NCBI GenBank assembly: GCA_037954235.1
Contig: JBBMOA010000013.1
Span: 21,014,001 to 21,078,000 of the forward strand
Length of the DNA stretch: 64,000 bases
DNA from: Aulostomus chinensis
Lineage: Eukaryota > Chordata > Actinopteri > Syngnathiformes > Aulostomidae
Direction: 5' to 3'
The stretch's first letter is position 1. Every line of letters starts with the position of its first letter. Under the pieces are notes generated by a model. That model was given only the letters and a program-made list of their open reading frames with translations. It did not search any database and was not told where the DNA came from. Of this stretch, positions 36,457 through 49,100 are shown in pieces. The translations under genes and the position numbers were made by a program.

Positions 36457-36458
<2 letters not shown>
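32096..36458. other. Non-coding stretch, no gene recognised
   Basis: The interval includes a 119-codon frame (32770-33129) over relatively GC-rich sequence with no family signature, T tracts at about 34494-34506 and 35951-35972 (T22), and a short TG tract at about 33691-33702. No mobile element was identified with confidence. Confidence 0.5.

Positions 36459-36490
<32 letters not shown>
36459..36490. repeat. (GT)16 microsatellite
   Basis: Pure alternating TG/GT tract. It accounts for the Cys-Val and Thr-His runs in the overlapping frames. Confidence 0.95.
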
Positions 36491-36492
<2 letters not shown>

Positions 36493-37439
36493 GTCTGCTG
36501 TTCTGACATCTTTTCTGCTAAGTTATTATATTTCAGTTGCCTAATGTTTTTTTTTTCCCGTCCCTTTTTCTGTTTTTCTTGCAATCACAGTGGTGACTAT
36601 TGTTTTTATTCATTGTTGGTCCTTTAATTGAGTTTTGTCTTCTTTTCAAGGTTCAAGTTAAGCCATAAAACAACTGCGACAGGGTAACACAAAGCCCAGG
36701 GTTGATTGGGTTTGAACAAAAAGAAAAGACCGATGCTTCACTAGATTACATTTTCCTGCTTTTTTCTTTTTTTCAAATACTTCTTTTGTATGTCATGTGT
36801 GTCAAAAAGACTTCTGCAAACTGGATACACTTGTTCATCCTGGCTCTGCTCTTCAGGTGTGCTTCCTCTCTCCGCCAAATACATTTTAGCAACTGAGACA
36901 CCCTGGATGATGAGACTGAGATCGATTTCTGGGTCACATGTAGGAGGACGGAGGAGAGAGAAGACCAGGTGGTACAAAACGGGGAAATTAAATAAACCTT
37001 GAATGAAGAATGCCATCTTCAGTGGAGCTCCCACTCCATAATTTAGATACATTTATCTTCCAAAAAAAAAAAAGAAGTTCAGGAATAACGATTATTTTTT
37101 TATTATTTGATAACAGAATGGTTGAAAGTGACAGTGGAGGCTGGAGCCTCAGTGACGATTTAAATATTTTGGTTTATTAAAATGACAGGAACACCACAGG
37201 CGACAGCGACTGAAAATCAAAATACACATTTTTTTTTAAATGTCATTAATTTTCTGATCAAGTAATAATTTGTCAATTGATTTGCTCTGGGATTGTGTAT
37301 AAAACTCACAAAGCCTCATTTAAAACACTGGCTGGAAACATTCTGGAGCTACACAACCATGTAACTCACTCAGAAACATTAACATGCGTTCTTGTCTAGA
37401 CTTTTAATTTTTACGGTGTTGGCCTCTTTTTCTTTTTTT
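36491..37439. other. Non-coding stretch, nothing recognised
   Basis: No supported gene was seen. There are A and T homopolymer tracts near 37063 and 37231. Confidence 0.5.
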
Positions 37440-37890
37440 TTTAATACTTACTGTTTTATTTTGTAGTTCTCTTCTCATCTGTTGTTGCGCTTCCTCCCTT
37501 GGCTTGGTTTTCCCGCTCTTTTTGACTGTTTGCTCCGCCCTCACGTGGCTCAGGTGCGTCTCATTAGTGAGTAGTCATCACCTGGTGCCGTTTTCTTTCT
37601 TCTAGTTGCTGGGATGTCTTGGGTTGCTCTGAAAGATTTCTTGAGTGGACTTTCATACTTCTAAATTCCTTTTGTTGTGTTTTGTTTTGTTTTATTTTAT
37701 TTGTATTTATTTGATTTGTTTAACTTGTCGATGGATTTACTGAGTTCTGACCCTGGACTATCAGTGGACCCCCCCTTGCTCACCGCTCCTCCTCTGTGCT
37801 GTTGCTACTCTCAGGTTTGAACAAATACATCTTTCAGATTATTGCTTTCTGTGCGACCCTACCTCTTGATTTTATTTTTGTGATTCCAAC
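37440..37890 (+). mobile_element. Possible retroelement 3' end or LTR-like relic
   Basis: The stretch reads like a fish retroelement terminal region: CAGGTGCGTCTCATTAGTGAG and CATCACCTGG, then a T/G-rich part, ACCCTGGACTATCAGTGGACC, CCGCTCCTCCTCTG, and a final AACAAATACATCTTTCAGA with CTTTCTGTGCGACCCTACC. No coding remnant or direct repeats were found, so the class and limits are uncertain. Confidence 0.3.
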
Positions 37891-37916
37891 TTAAAATACT
37901 CAAGGGGTAAAGAAAG

Positions 37917-37943
37917 CACACACACACACACACACACACACAC
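37917..37943. repeat. (CA)13 microsatellite
   Basis: Pure CA/AC tract. Confidence 0.95.
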
Positions 37944-39877
37944 CTCTTCAGGAAAAAAAGATGACTCAGCTCAATGTCCCTAATTTATTTCGGCCTTGTC
38001 ACATAATCAGCCTGGCATCCTTGAAGTTGCAATCTTTAGGCAAACACTAGAAACTAATGTCTTTGTCATCAACATAATCGGCACTTAGGATGATTATTTA
38101 TCGGGCTATTATTGTGCCGCTCTGTATCTCTATTCTGTATGAAGCCTCTAAGATGTTGACACAGTACCTCACAACAGCCCCCGCACAAATCCCATCCAGC
38201 ACTGTGGTTGCTCTGACAGCTGAAGTGTTCTACGCGTGACTTCTAAGCCATCGCGGATGTCAGCACTGTTCGTAGTCTCGCGCATCTCTAGAGCCAAAGT
38301 TTGAATTGGACTTGGAAAGACTGAATGAGTATCACAGTAGCTGCTACAACCAGCTGGGTATTACTTAGACAAGAGCCCGCTGATGGATGATTAAAGCTTT
38401 TAAAAGAATCCTCCTCCTTTATAAGAGAGACTTTCAGGATACTTAGTAATCCGTCATGTGAAGCGTTGGCCTGTATGAAGTAGTTTACAGTGAAAAGCCG
38501 CAACTTCCCGGACTTGTTTTCATGTTAAAAAACAACCAACCAACCAAACAGACCTCCTTTGCATGCCAGCCTTCCCCCTGTCATCCTATCTGCATGCAGC
38601 CATGCGTCGCTCCGAGCAGTGCTGTATTGTCAGAGCATGGAGCTTTTCACCTGAGCTACAGGCACCCATCAAAACAAACCAAAACAAATTATTTCTTACA
38701 CTGAAAAAGATATAAAATAAAACCTCAACTAATCCCAGGATGGTCCCAAAACACGGCCGTTTGCAGGTTCTGGGTGATTCTTGTGTGCATTTTTTTTGTC
38801 TCTGCAAATATATTTGGATTAAGATCTGGCAGTGCATGCTTGAGTGGCGCAAGTGAAAGACGAAGTGTGTTGAGTGCATCTTTATTTTGCAAAGACTTCT
38901 CTTGCCATCCATATTTCTGAGATTTAAAAAAAACAAATCAATCCAGATTGAAATGCGTTACAATCACTGTCGTTATCTGTCTTCCAAGTGTTGCAAGTGA
39001 CATTTGTGTATTTTGATGAGATTTCTTACGATTTAAACCATCATCTGGCTGCAGAAAAAAAATAAGAGAACTTGGTGATTTACGGGCTGAATATTCAGCT
39101 TGACAGTAAAGTGGTGAAGAATATCTCACTGCCAGAATGTTGTTTAATAATGTGGGAGCTTTTGAAGTTTGTGTAGATCAACAGACTAATCACATTTTCC
39201 TGTGTTTGAGGATTCATCCAGTAAACAACGGCCGTCACGCATGAATGTTTTATCATTCCCTCATATTTGTTATCACCACACTGTAATGAGAGGAAAATTC
39301 GACGTGACATGCTGATCTTAAATTAGATGCATGCGCCAGACAGGAAATACGCCAATAAACCCATAGGGGGGCAGGCAACTTGCATGTATATGCAAAACAC
39401 GAAGTGTCAGACAACAAGAGTCGGAAGTGAGCGAGAGACGTTCCATCTAAGACCAGAAAAACAAAAGGAAGCATTTCCATTTCATTTTGTCGTGTTTAAA
39501 TGCCACATCTGTTTTTTTTTTTTTTTTCATGTTCCACCAAACACGATGGTATCAGTATACCAAAGCTCTACCACACATACTCAGGCTACTGTGAGCTGAT
39601 TTTGAAGCGGGGGGTGTGTGTAAACCAGCAGCAGCTTGGCCCACTCTCCAAAATTAAGAGTTGCACTTTATGGAAAGCTTCTGCGGCTCTTGACACGGCG
39701 TGACATCACGTCGCATGTGTCTGAATGTTGACGCCGGTTCAACTTTCTTTCGGCTGCAGCGCTGTGGCCGTGAACCCTAAAACGCACGATTATATCCATA
39801 TCGAAATGAGAGGGACTGGTTTCGTCACGGTTCCGGATTTGGTCTGAATTTAGCCTGAGTGTTGTTTGACCCGTGGC
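37944..39877. other. Non-coding stretch, no gene recognised
   Basis: A 116-codon minus frame (38586-38936) has no signature. A T run of about 15 lies near 39513. Confidence 0.5.
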
Positions 39878-39892
39878 GGGGGGGGGGGGGGG
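39878..39892. repeat. G15 homopolymer
   Basis: An uninterrupted G run following CCGTGGC. It can form a G-quadruplex and is prone to replication slippage. A T21 run follows at about 39939-39959. Confidence 0.9.
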
Positions 39893-39959
39893 ATTTGTGC
39901 ATCACATTATTGGATTGAATGGGATGGGGTTTTTTTGTGTTTGTTTTTTTTTTTTTTTT

Positions 39960-42630
39960 CATCAAGGAAGCGGAACTGATTTGGAGATGTTGGATTAACA
40001 GCACGCACGTCTTTTTATCCATCTGCTCAGCAGCAGTACACTAAAGATGACTAGAAATGGTAAAAGTGTAAACATTTATTATTCTTAAAAATGATTGACA
40101 TTTTCTTATTTTCATAAAGGAAATTTCTTTTTCATTTTATTTTTTTTCAAAACCCAAAATGCAAGCTGCTCTCTTAAATTGCGATCTTACCGATGGGAAG
40201 TGCTGAATGGCACTTGTGTTTTTGAAGGGAACAATTTAACATCAGATCTGCGTGCACATGTTTCATGCGTGGGGCTCTTTGTGCTTTAGGATGATACCTC
40301 AGTAATGGCTGCTTTTATTAAGGCTGATTAGATTAATTGCAGGGGCTGAAGGCACACTTGCTGGCACAAACCCTTGACTGCTGGAGGAGAAAGGATCACT
40401 TAATGGTGTCAATTCTTCCGTCATAATGAACTTTACACTAATGCTGATTGTCTGAAGTGCTGAGCTGGAGATTTATGTGGCTGTATGAGAACCCAGGGTT
40501 CTTTCCCTTATCTTACACACACACACATACACATCTAGAGATTCTGTGACACCCCCAGCCACTTCAGCCGCTTGAGAATCTCTGGCTCAGTTTCTGAACT
40601 CGTGCTGCGCCCCATTAATGCTAAACAAGGATTTTTGATCCCCTCATCTGAAATTCACTCGCAATATTAAAATGTGGTGTTTACATCCACAAGAGTATAC
40701 ACTTCCAGGACACTCAGAGTATTTGCATGGTATGCCTGCCTTCCAATGATTTTAGAAGAAGACATCCATTATAATGAAATGCGTCATGAATCAGTGTATT
40801 ATGATGTTCTTAATCTAAATTTGAATGCAGAGCAAGGATCTGTGACAGATTATACTGCTGCCATTTGTTGCATCCTCCTAAGTTATCTTACTGACAAGAT
40901 GGCTAACAAGTGTGCTCTTCAGATAATTGTTCTCCATTGGAAACGGGGTCAGCACAGGCCCAGACAGTGTTTGGTTTAAGGTTTCATTCATCGTTAACTA
41001 TTTTAACTTGACTAACATTTATTGCGTGCACTAAATTCTACAACAGTTGTATTTGATGGTTACTTTGTTACGTGTGTTGCTTACATCATGCAGTCACACT
41101 ACAATACCTAAAGTGGTGGGAAATCCAGTCGTGTGCTGCAAAGCCACTAGAGGGGATGCAGTATAATCACAACGCCATTTACATAAAGAAGAAAAGACTT
41201 CACAATGAGAAAATGTTGTGAAGATCTACATGCCCTTTGGCGTCTTCTCGGTTTTTTTTTTCCTCGTCTATGAAGAGAAGAGTTATGTATACGGTATAAG
41301 GGTAAACTGTGGATCTTCTACAACAAACTTCTAAGTATTTTATCCCCAATAGTTTTATGTTGCCCTAAGAAACTGATCAAAGCAGAGGAGAAAAGAAAAT
41401 ATAAAATATTAATTAACTGTTCTGTGTTGGGACGGGGGTTTCGCATCATGATTGACATGAAAACGCAGTATGTTGAAGAAAAGTTTTGTTTGTGTGTTAG
41501 TTGCATATTTTCCTCAGCGGAACCAGATGTTGCAACTAATTCGTGTGAGATTATGTAGCTCAGACTACAAGGTGGAGATGAGGGAGATTGTTGACTGACA
41601 ATCGCAACAGTTCACGCTACCAAACACCACAAAGGCGGTAACGGTAATCACACATTCTTCATTTGTTCAGAGACTCTTCCATTCCGCCTTAATTCTTCAG
41701 ATCAACCAGTTACGTACTTCAGGGGGAACTGGTGTGGGTGCTTGCTTTCCTTAGCTGCCTTCACATGCTGCACTCTCAGTTGAAATCATCATAGTTTGCA
41801 CTTTGTCTGCACAATCTTAGTTTAGCTACATTGTGCTGATGTTCTTTCACTCGCCTCATTTTGCTGATGTTGTCAGGATGAGGCACGCACACGCAGTTAA
41901 GGTCAAAAAGCCGTCAACAACTCGCTGGCAGCTTTGCAATCCAGGCATTTTATTGTGCCCACTGTGTTCATTTATTTCCATGATTAAGAAAGCACGTGTA
42001 GAAAAATACAATTTTCATGTAAATGATCCCATGTCATGGGTTATCACTGTCGTTATGTCACAAAGTTTCTTATTTCATGTTTTTTTTTTTTTTGAAGAGA
42101 ACCCCAAGTGTTTTGTGTTTTATTTCCTTTTCCGACTTTTATCACCCCTGTCATCAGCTTCCTATTTTTTTTTCTCCTTCTCCCTCCAACTTCCATCTCC
42201 CTTCAGAATAGTTTGGTACTGAAAATCTGCTCATTGTGAATGGAGTAGTCAATGGCCTCCCTCTCAACACAGAAGTTTACAGCCAACAGGCCTTAAAATG
42301 GCTTCATTTCCCATCACTCCCACCCCCCCGAGGGAGCGTTTAGTGGAGCTAAAGGCCAATCAGGAGAGTCCAAGAGATCAGTAAATCCTGGGTCTGAAAT
42401 CAATCCTCAGAGCTCACAAGCTCATGTCTGTGGGGCACAAGGGGACTAAACCTCCCATCAACAAATTCATTTTGAACAGAGGTCCTTCACAAGCTCCAAA
42501 ATCTTGTCAATATACGTTTGAAAATACAAGAAATAAGTTTCATGATAATGTACATGTTAACAATTCCAGGAACATCTTGTTTAATTGATTTGTGTCATAA
42601 AAAATCTGTCAATCCTGCAAGCAGGTCAAG
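39960..42630. other. Non-coding stretch, no gene recognised
   Basis: Frames of up to 129 codons (41833-42222) run over T-rich sequence and are not protein-like. No mobile element was recognised. Position 42061 begins a T-rich tract. Confidence 0.5.
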
Positions 42631-42651
42631 CCCCCCCCCCCCCCCCCCCCC
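42631..42651. repeat. C21 homopolymer
   Basis: The longest homopolymer of G or C in the window. The complementary strand is G21, so it has G-quadruplex/i-motif potential. Its length may be unreliable in the assembly. Confidence 0.9.
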
Positions 42652-43040
42652 AATACATTGAGCTCTGAGCACAAGGTCCAGAATGTCTTGGAGGGAAGGA
42701 AAAGGATAAGAACATATGCAGGTTCCTACCTGTTGTTAATGTTAATTAATTCATCCTCCACTGACTGCTGGCTACAATAGTGCAAAGAAAATGTCAGTGG
42801 TTCTAATGCAATTGCCTGTGGGGTTCAGACCAATTTGATGGAAAATACTGTTAAGCAGAGGCTCCCAAAATCGAAATGAAAATTCATGACCAGAAGCTGG
42901 GAAATAGACTGAAATTCTCCCGCCACCTCAGGCGAAACACAGATTGACTTATTAGAACCTCAACAAGACAATCATTTTTATTTCTCTGTGTGGCTTATTG
43001 AAGTTGATTTTAATATTAAGAGGATTTTCTCTGTTGACAG
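42652..43040. other. Non-coding stretch, nothing recognised
   Basis: No gene was seen. It ends with the acceptor TTTTCTCTGTTGACAG for the candidate exon at 43041. Confidence 0.5.
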
Positions 43041-43163
43041 GCTGAAACACCAACGATCACTGACTACAAGCAATTAGAATCAGATCATGAAATTAACTTT
43101 ACAATTTCTGTCCGTGGAGAGTGGAATCAAAGGCCTCTCATCCAAGGGGCTTCTCGGTTCTGA
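43041..43163 (+). CDS. Weak candidate terminal exon (40 codons plus TGA)
   Basis: After a good acceptor (GGATTTTCTCTGTTGACAG, AG at 43039-43040), a phase-0 frame reads AETPTITDYKQLESDHEINF and continues to a TGA at 43161-43163. The peptide has a balanced, protein-like composition. A 40-codon open frame after a chance acceptor is not rare, and no polyadenylation signal was identified nearby. The protein is not recognised. Confidence 0.2.
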   Translation, partial: AETPTITDYKQLESDHEINFTISVRGEWNQRPLIQGASRF

Positions 43164-46100
43164 CTGACCTGTTATTTAACTTCTGCTGGGTCTTTATCAA
43201 GGTAATTGATACCACATGGTTCATTACTGCTTGTGTCGAGTAATGGAGTCCTCAGAGGACAAGCGTAAATGGCTTATGGTGTGTTTGGGGGTACATGGGA
43301 ACAAATAGGTGGGAAGTGAGTGCTGTCGTAGAACCCCTCCTTCTTCTTCTGGTTACTGAGTGTTCTGCCGGTGCTGAAGAACGCAGGCATCCCATCAAGC
43401 ACATTCTGGTCTAATCTGACACGTTAGCCGCTTGCAGCCAGTTACATCATTGGGAAGTGATGTGTAGGCCAGATGCAGCCCGAATGCAATGAGTCAGGCT
43501 TCACTTGGGTTATGGAATGGGCCGAGTAGGCCAGATGTGGCCCAGATGTTACTTGGGTATGCCATAGTGTATATGAGATGGATCCTGATTCAGCACCCTC
43601 ATTCAAGAACAAATGTGGTCAACAAGAACTGAACTGAGAGAGGCTGCGAGCCGCATTTGGGCCGGGTCACCTGAAATCTTCCTGTTTCTCAGATAAAAAG
43701 CTGTGCCCTCCTCCTGTATGGTTTTACAAATGTACCATCACTTGATTCAACCTTCTCCGGATAAACTTGAACCACTGGACTGAGAATTGTCACGTACACA
43801 GTTCCTGACACTGCAGGAAATGCAAATTTTTAAAAAAAATTTAAAATGGTGTTTTCTTTGTCCGATCAAACCTGACATACATCACTACCAAAGTACAGTA
43901 ACAGGGCTGTCTGCAATGCAAGGGTGACCAGATCCCACATTCAGGTGAAATCCTGCATCCCAGCTCACTCATCAGCCAGACTCAGACCTCAGAGGCTGAT
44001 AACATACCAAGCATGGAATGCCGGCCTTCCTCATTATCGTTATCTCGTCCCTCTCACTCCTGTGTCATCTTCGGCATCAAAAGCCTGCCGCTTCATTCAC
44101 TTCTGTGGAGCAGGTTTCTGTGTTTCCATGTTGTCTCACTCCAACTGTGAGGCCTTCCTCATCATTTCTTGTTGAATTGACTCTTTATAATTGCCATCTC
44201 ATTCTTTTTGATCATGATCATCCCTCACCATTGGAAGGCTTCCTTTCTACATGCAACAACTTTTCTTTTTTTGAAGTGTTAGAAACCTTTCTCCAAGTTT
44301 ACCTTGAGTTCTTCCTGAGAGGCTTTTCTGTCTTTGTCCGTGCTCTACGTCCAATGGGGCCAGATTTTCACATCTCCATCATTTCAGGGTCCTCTCTTTG
44401 AAAGGGCTCTTTCTCAGCTTATTCTTTGCTTCTCATTCTCTAAATCCTTTTTCATCTCTTATCTTACATCAGATGACCTGTCCCCTCTGGCTCTCTGGCA
44501 GTAGAATTCTGCACCGCGGAGGTCATGCAGCAACTAAACACGCCATTCTTACAGGTTGTGCTGCTGTCACTGCTCATATGGGTTCATCACTCATACGTTC
44601 AGTGCAGTTCAGTATTCCCTCTCCGGCATCAGGCTCAAGATGCATCATGGCGTCAGTTTTGCAAATACTCCTGAGTCTTCCAGGGTATTAAGCCTCACTC
44701 AGTGGGATCCTTGCCTCCATCCATGGCTCTCTTCAGAGGGATGACAGGGATTGGTGCAGTGTCATCTGTGAAATAGATTTATTCAACTCAGTGAGGTGGG
44801 ACGTTATGCCAGCCAGATGTTTTATCAAAGTTCGGAACACGGCGGCATTCATCCGTCTTTATGTTTTAAGGAGGTGTTATGCAAGTTCCCCTGCCCTCTT
44901 ACAGCAAAAGACTGTGTGGGGGAGCGGTCATTGCTCGGCCCTTCTGTGTCCCTGCACCTTTACCTTATTTAATGTGGGGTTGTGACCTGATGTATATTCC
45001 GAGTATTGGCGTAGCCTCCAGGACTCAGTCACGATGGTCCACTGGCTTCAGCTGAAGTAAATGCTGCTCTGGGAGGCTCAGGCCTGAGCAGGAGCCTCTT
45101 CAGTGCACAAAGACATGAATAAAAATCCTCATGACTTCACATGCATGTAAGGGAAGAAGCCAGTAGTGATGCACTTAGAGAACCAGAATCTGGTGCTGCA
45201 TGATGTACCTAGTGTGTTTATTTATATCAGAAGGTTTGCTGTTCTTTGATTAGACTGACTCATAACAATAAAATGATAACCTGCAACATAATCTTCAATC
45301 AACAGTCTTAACTCCGAGCTACTGTGCAACTCCCACAGAGTTTAGTTAACGCTGAAGTGATTTCCTCTCTCTTAATGACTTATTCACTTTCTGAGTCACG
45401 TCCTGGTACAGAGTCAATCATTCATATGTCTCAGAAATAATTGTCTGGAACAGCATGGAACCACATGGTGAATTGGCCTTTGGACGAACTAAACTCAACT
45501 GGTGGACTGGTGAAAAGCTCCCGGAGGTCTCTGACTAATGCGTTTGGATTCATTATCAGCAGCTATCGGATCTTGCTTTAACCTTGACCCCATTATTACA
45601 ATGTCCTCTGAAATCAGTAGCTTCAAAGTCAGGTGATTCAGTTAATGAGATACACAACTGAGAGATACTCCAGTCTCCCGGAGTGAATTATTTTTCACAT
45701 TACTGGAAATGTCTGTAGTTTCTGACAGATGACGTGAGCAGGGAATGGGAATGATGAAATGAAAAGCAAATATCTGACACATCAAAAAACATCTAATAGA
45801 TTCAAATAAACCCTTTTTAGAGATGACTGCTGGCGTAATATTGGAGGATTGTAAAGTTTGGGTTTGTTTTTGCTTCCCTCCCCTGTTTTACTGAGCTTTT
45901 ACTTTTGACATTGTTTGAAAACCAAAGACACCGAGAAACGTTGTGGCTGGTTATATTGATCCACTTAGCTTGAGTATGAGAGAAATGTTTTTGGACAAGT
46001 CGGTGTGCATCAGCAACATCAAAATGAGTGAAATATTTGGCTCAAGCAAATGTAGGGCAAAAGGAATCCTCCGTGAAGTCAATCTATTGAATGGAGAAAA

Positions 46101-46469
46101 CATTATTTTGCCTGCCAGCGTGAGGGGAAAGTTTACACAAAGAAGATGGGTATACTCATTAAATCTTTTGATAACTGCATTTTAAATCAAAGAGGCAGAG
46201 TTGTAATGTATTTGCTGCGGCTACAAATTTAATTGGTTTGTGCCGATGGAAAATGGTCTTTTAATAATTATTGTTAATGGAAAGCAGGGTAATAATTCAC
46301 ATTGGTGTACACTGGACTTGTGATAAATGGCATATTTGGCAAAATCCTGACAAAAGCACCTTGTCCTCTCTGCGTTGACTGCCTCTGAAGGTGAGGTACC
46401 CCAGGTGTCCTCAAGTAACCCAGAACTCCAAATTAAATGAGGAAACTCATTGTAAAACTGCATCCATCT
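43164..46469. other. Non-coding stretch with a local GGCCAGATGTGG-type repetition
   Basis: At about 43465-43560 related words recur (GGCCAGATGCAGCCCGAATG, GGCCAGATGTGGCCCAGATG, and near 43656 CATTTGGGCCGGG), suggesting a short dispersed or tandem repeat. Frames of up to 127 codons (44018-44401) lie over C/T-rich sequence and are not convincing. No gene was recognised. Confidence 0.45.
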
Positions 46470-46625
46470 CTTGTGTTCCTGGGAGGGTCCAACCAAAAGT
46501 GGTCCACGGGATGAAAATCGGTGATGGCAGGCCAAGGCTCATTACTGCACATGGGGAGCAGAGGCTGGCTCGTGTTGTTTGATCCAATAGAAAAGCTTCT
46601 GTTGCTCAGATTGCTGAAGAAGTGT
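46470..46625 (+). pseudogene. Tc1-like transposase fragment (N-terminal, DNA-binding region)
   Basis: The frame reads KIGDGRPRLITAHGEQRLAR, then VV, a stop, and SNRKASVAQIAEEV. This follows the Tc1/mariner N-terminal helix-turn-helix layout: a GRPR AT-hook-like motif, a basic E/DxRLxRxV stretch, then an xxAxVAQIAEE helix. The in-frame TGA at about 46580 sits where an Arg codon is usual, which fits CGA to TGA decay by CpG deamination. Downstream of GAAGAAGT (46622) the similarity ends, so no DDE catalytic domain remains. Terminal inverted repeats were not seen. Overlapping frames at 46391-46582 and 46521-46832 are by-products. Confidence 0.65.
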
Positions 46626-49100
46626 GACTTGCTATCTGTGTTGGTATGGGCCGTGAAAGGTCAAGTTGAATGGGTTTCAAAGGCAGTACATTGCAGTCTG
46701 GTCCCAACTAATTGTAACGGCTCTCCAGAACAGCACAACTTCAAGCAGCATTCCAGACACACACATTATTGCCGAGTCCAAATGGCATCTGCCTCTCTAG
46801 CTCCAGCAACCTCTGCAGCACTGCATTGTTAACAAGTGGCTCAAACCATGAGAGGACTTTTTTTTTCTTTTTTTTTTTCAAACCTGATGCGTAACTGAAC
46901 TATGAAGCAAAGAAAAGCAACAACGTAGCGTCCCCCACAAAGTCTGACTAATGCTGAGCTGGCATCTAATCAGATTTTTCAAAAATACACAAGAAATGGT
47001 GACTGGACTTATTGCAGAGAAAAGACACGAGCACCACAGAGGGAGAAATATTATAATAATATTCATCAGGAAACCAGTTCCAGGCTCTGTTGTGACTCTT
47101 CCAGTCCAAATTAACATCTCACTGCTGGCAGCATTGATAATCAATTGTCTTACTCTGCGTTTGTGTTCATATATGATGTGAATATCACTCCCCTTTTGTT
47201 CCTTCTGTTGTAAACCTGCTTTAAAATGATGGCAGAGTAGTAAACCTTTGTTTCACCGCTGCACTCATCCCACCGTATTATCTCTCCTGGGTGTGCTGCC
47301 ACCCGCTCGCAGCAGAGCCAATGGGATTGTACGGAAACATTAACTTAGCAACACCATAACAATAAAGGTATTATCAGACCTCACCATGGCGAGGATGCTG
47401 TTGTTGCTTTGGGGGATTTTCTGGAGGAATATTAATTAGTAGATTGAAAGGCAGCGCACAACAGACCTGTTGCTATATGACAAGAACATTAGCGGGATGT
47501 TTTCCCTCATGTCAAAGCACATTTACACACTTCAAAGCTGGCAGGGCCCTAATTGGGACATTTGAATGTAAAGGGGCCAGGTTTGTAAAATGTTTATGGT
47601 TGGTATATTGTAATTAATGTACCAATAATGAATAGACATATTTGTAATCGTGTGGAAAATATGGCTTCCTTTTTTAAACTCAAAAATTATTTAGTGAAAC
47701 CAACAAGAAGCTGAGAAATGAACTCTGGATTGAGAAGAATGAGCTGCTTGCTGGATGTATGATGCGTTCGTGTGGACTTTCAACTGTAGGTTTTTTTTTT
47801 CCGTGGGGATCTGAATCTATTTGCTTTGCTATGAAAGACTTAAGACTTGGCAGAGACCCGTGAGCCTGAGGTTTTGTGAGGCAGCTGATATGTGCATTTG
47901 CAGAAGGGTGGAGAATTCTCTGTGGTTTTATGCCTCAGAAATAATACCTGGATTTACTTTGCTTTGAGGCATCGTCTTATGTATACTGTCTTTTATTGTG
48001 TGTCAACATGAATTTGTTCAAGGGCCACGGGAAGAATAAGACGCCTTTTAAAGTTCCGTTCAGTTATTTTTCTTTGTGTACAGTAGTTGAAGAATCCACT
48101 TTCAATTACTACATGAATGATGTAAGTATAAATATGATTTTATACTGGAACATTTCCATGAAAACCACCATTTTGTTGCAACTGATACACGAGGATGAAG
48201 GGGAACTGATGTAAATACAGACAATGAGATGTCACATCCTATATTTCACATAATATTTCAAAAGGCCACAACCATCCCTTGTTGACTTTCAACCACTGAT
48301 ATTTGGGAAAAGAACCCCCCCCCCCCCCAGCTGCCCAGCTCTACCTTTAACCAACTTAAGACTCATCCAGAAGCTGTATTTCATAAAAGTGTGTGCTTTT
48401 TGAAAGTGTTTTAAGTGCTGCCAGAAATGCAGTGAGCTGGAGTATAATGGATCTAGAGGGAAGGAAAATTGCGTTTCTGCAGTGTTTCCTGGCCCGGATG
48501 CACGTTGACATTGGTTGAAACAATTTAATTGATATTCTCAATTGTGTTGTAGAGCATTTTTTTCCCCCATGTTTGTGGTGTCTGCACACCCACGTCTGAG
48601 GAGTTTGAAGAAGAAGACACTAGTCACTGAGACAGGAAGTGTCAAGAGTTCAGGACACTGGACCCTGAGTGGAAGTTGAAGAACCAACACGATGAAGGGG
48701 ATTATATTCAGGATGCAGTGTTGCTGAAGTTTATACATTGGCCTGCTTTCCTGTACCTGGTTTATTCAGGTGTTTTTGCTGTGAGTCAACTCAGAATTGA
48801 GAATAAGTTCACACAGATCACACTACACTTTAGTCAAGAAGGACAGACAGATTATAGATTGTAAAGTACATATTTAAAGGGAGATTTCTCCATCAGACCA
48901 TTGAAAATGGAACTCGTTTCATTTATGTTGACGTGCAGACTAGAAGTTTGGGGTTATATTCAGTCAAAGTTTGGTTTATGAGATATACTACAAGTAAGGT
49001 ATATCTGCCTACATGTTTTGAGGTGGGAGCAAAATAGATTGGCTGGAAAGATCTGTGTGGGAGGACAGATGAGTAACAATGTTTCATCCCCCTCTGCTGC
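46626..49100. other. Non-coding stretch, possible conserved regulatory sequence
   Basis: No gene was recognised. At about 47280-47590 low-repeat sequence contains several TAAT/ATTA cores and balanced complexity (CATTAACTTAGCAACACC, GGAATATTAATTAGTAG, GGGCCCTAATTGGGAC), unlike the decayed DNA around it. This may be a conserved non-coding element, but no comparison was possible. C14 lies at 48315-48328. Confidence 0.35.

Noticed and set aside
41833..42222. 129-codon plus-strand frame
   Set aside because: Phe/Ser/Leu-rich translation of T-rich sequence; no gene signals.
46521..46832. 103-codon plus-strand frame overlapping the Tc1 remnant
   Set aside because: It is out of frame with the transposase motifs and shows no similarity of its own.
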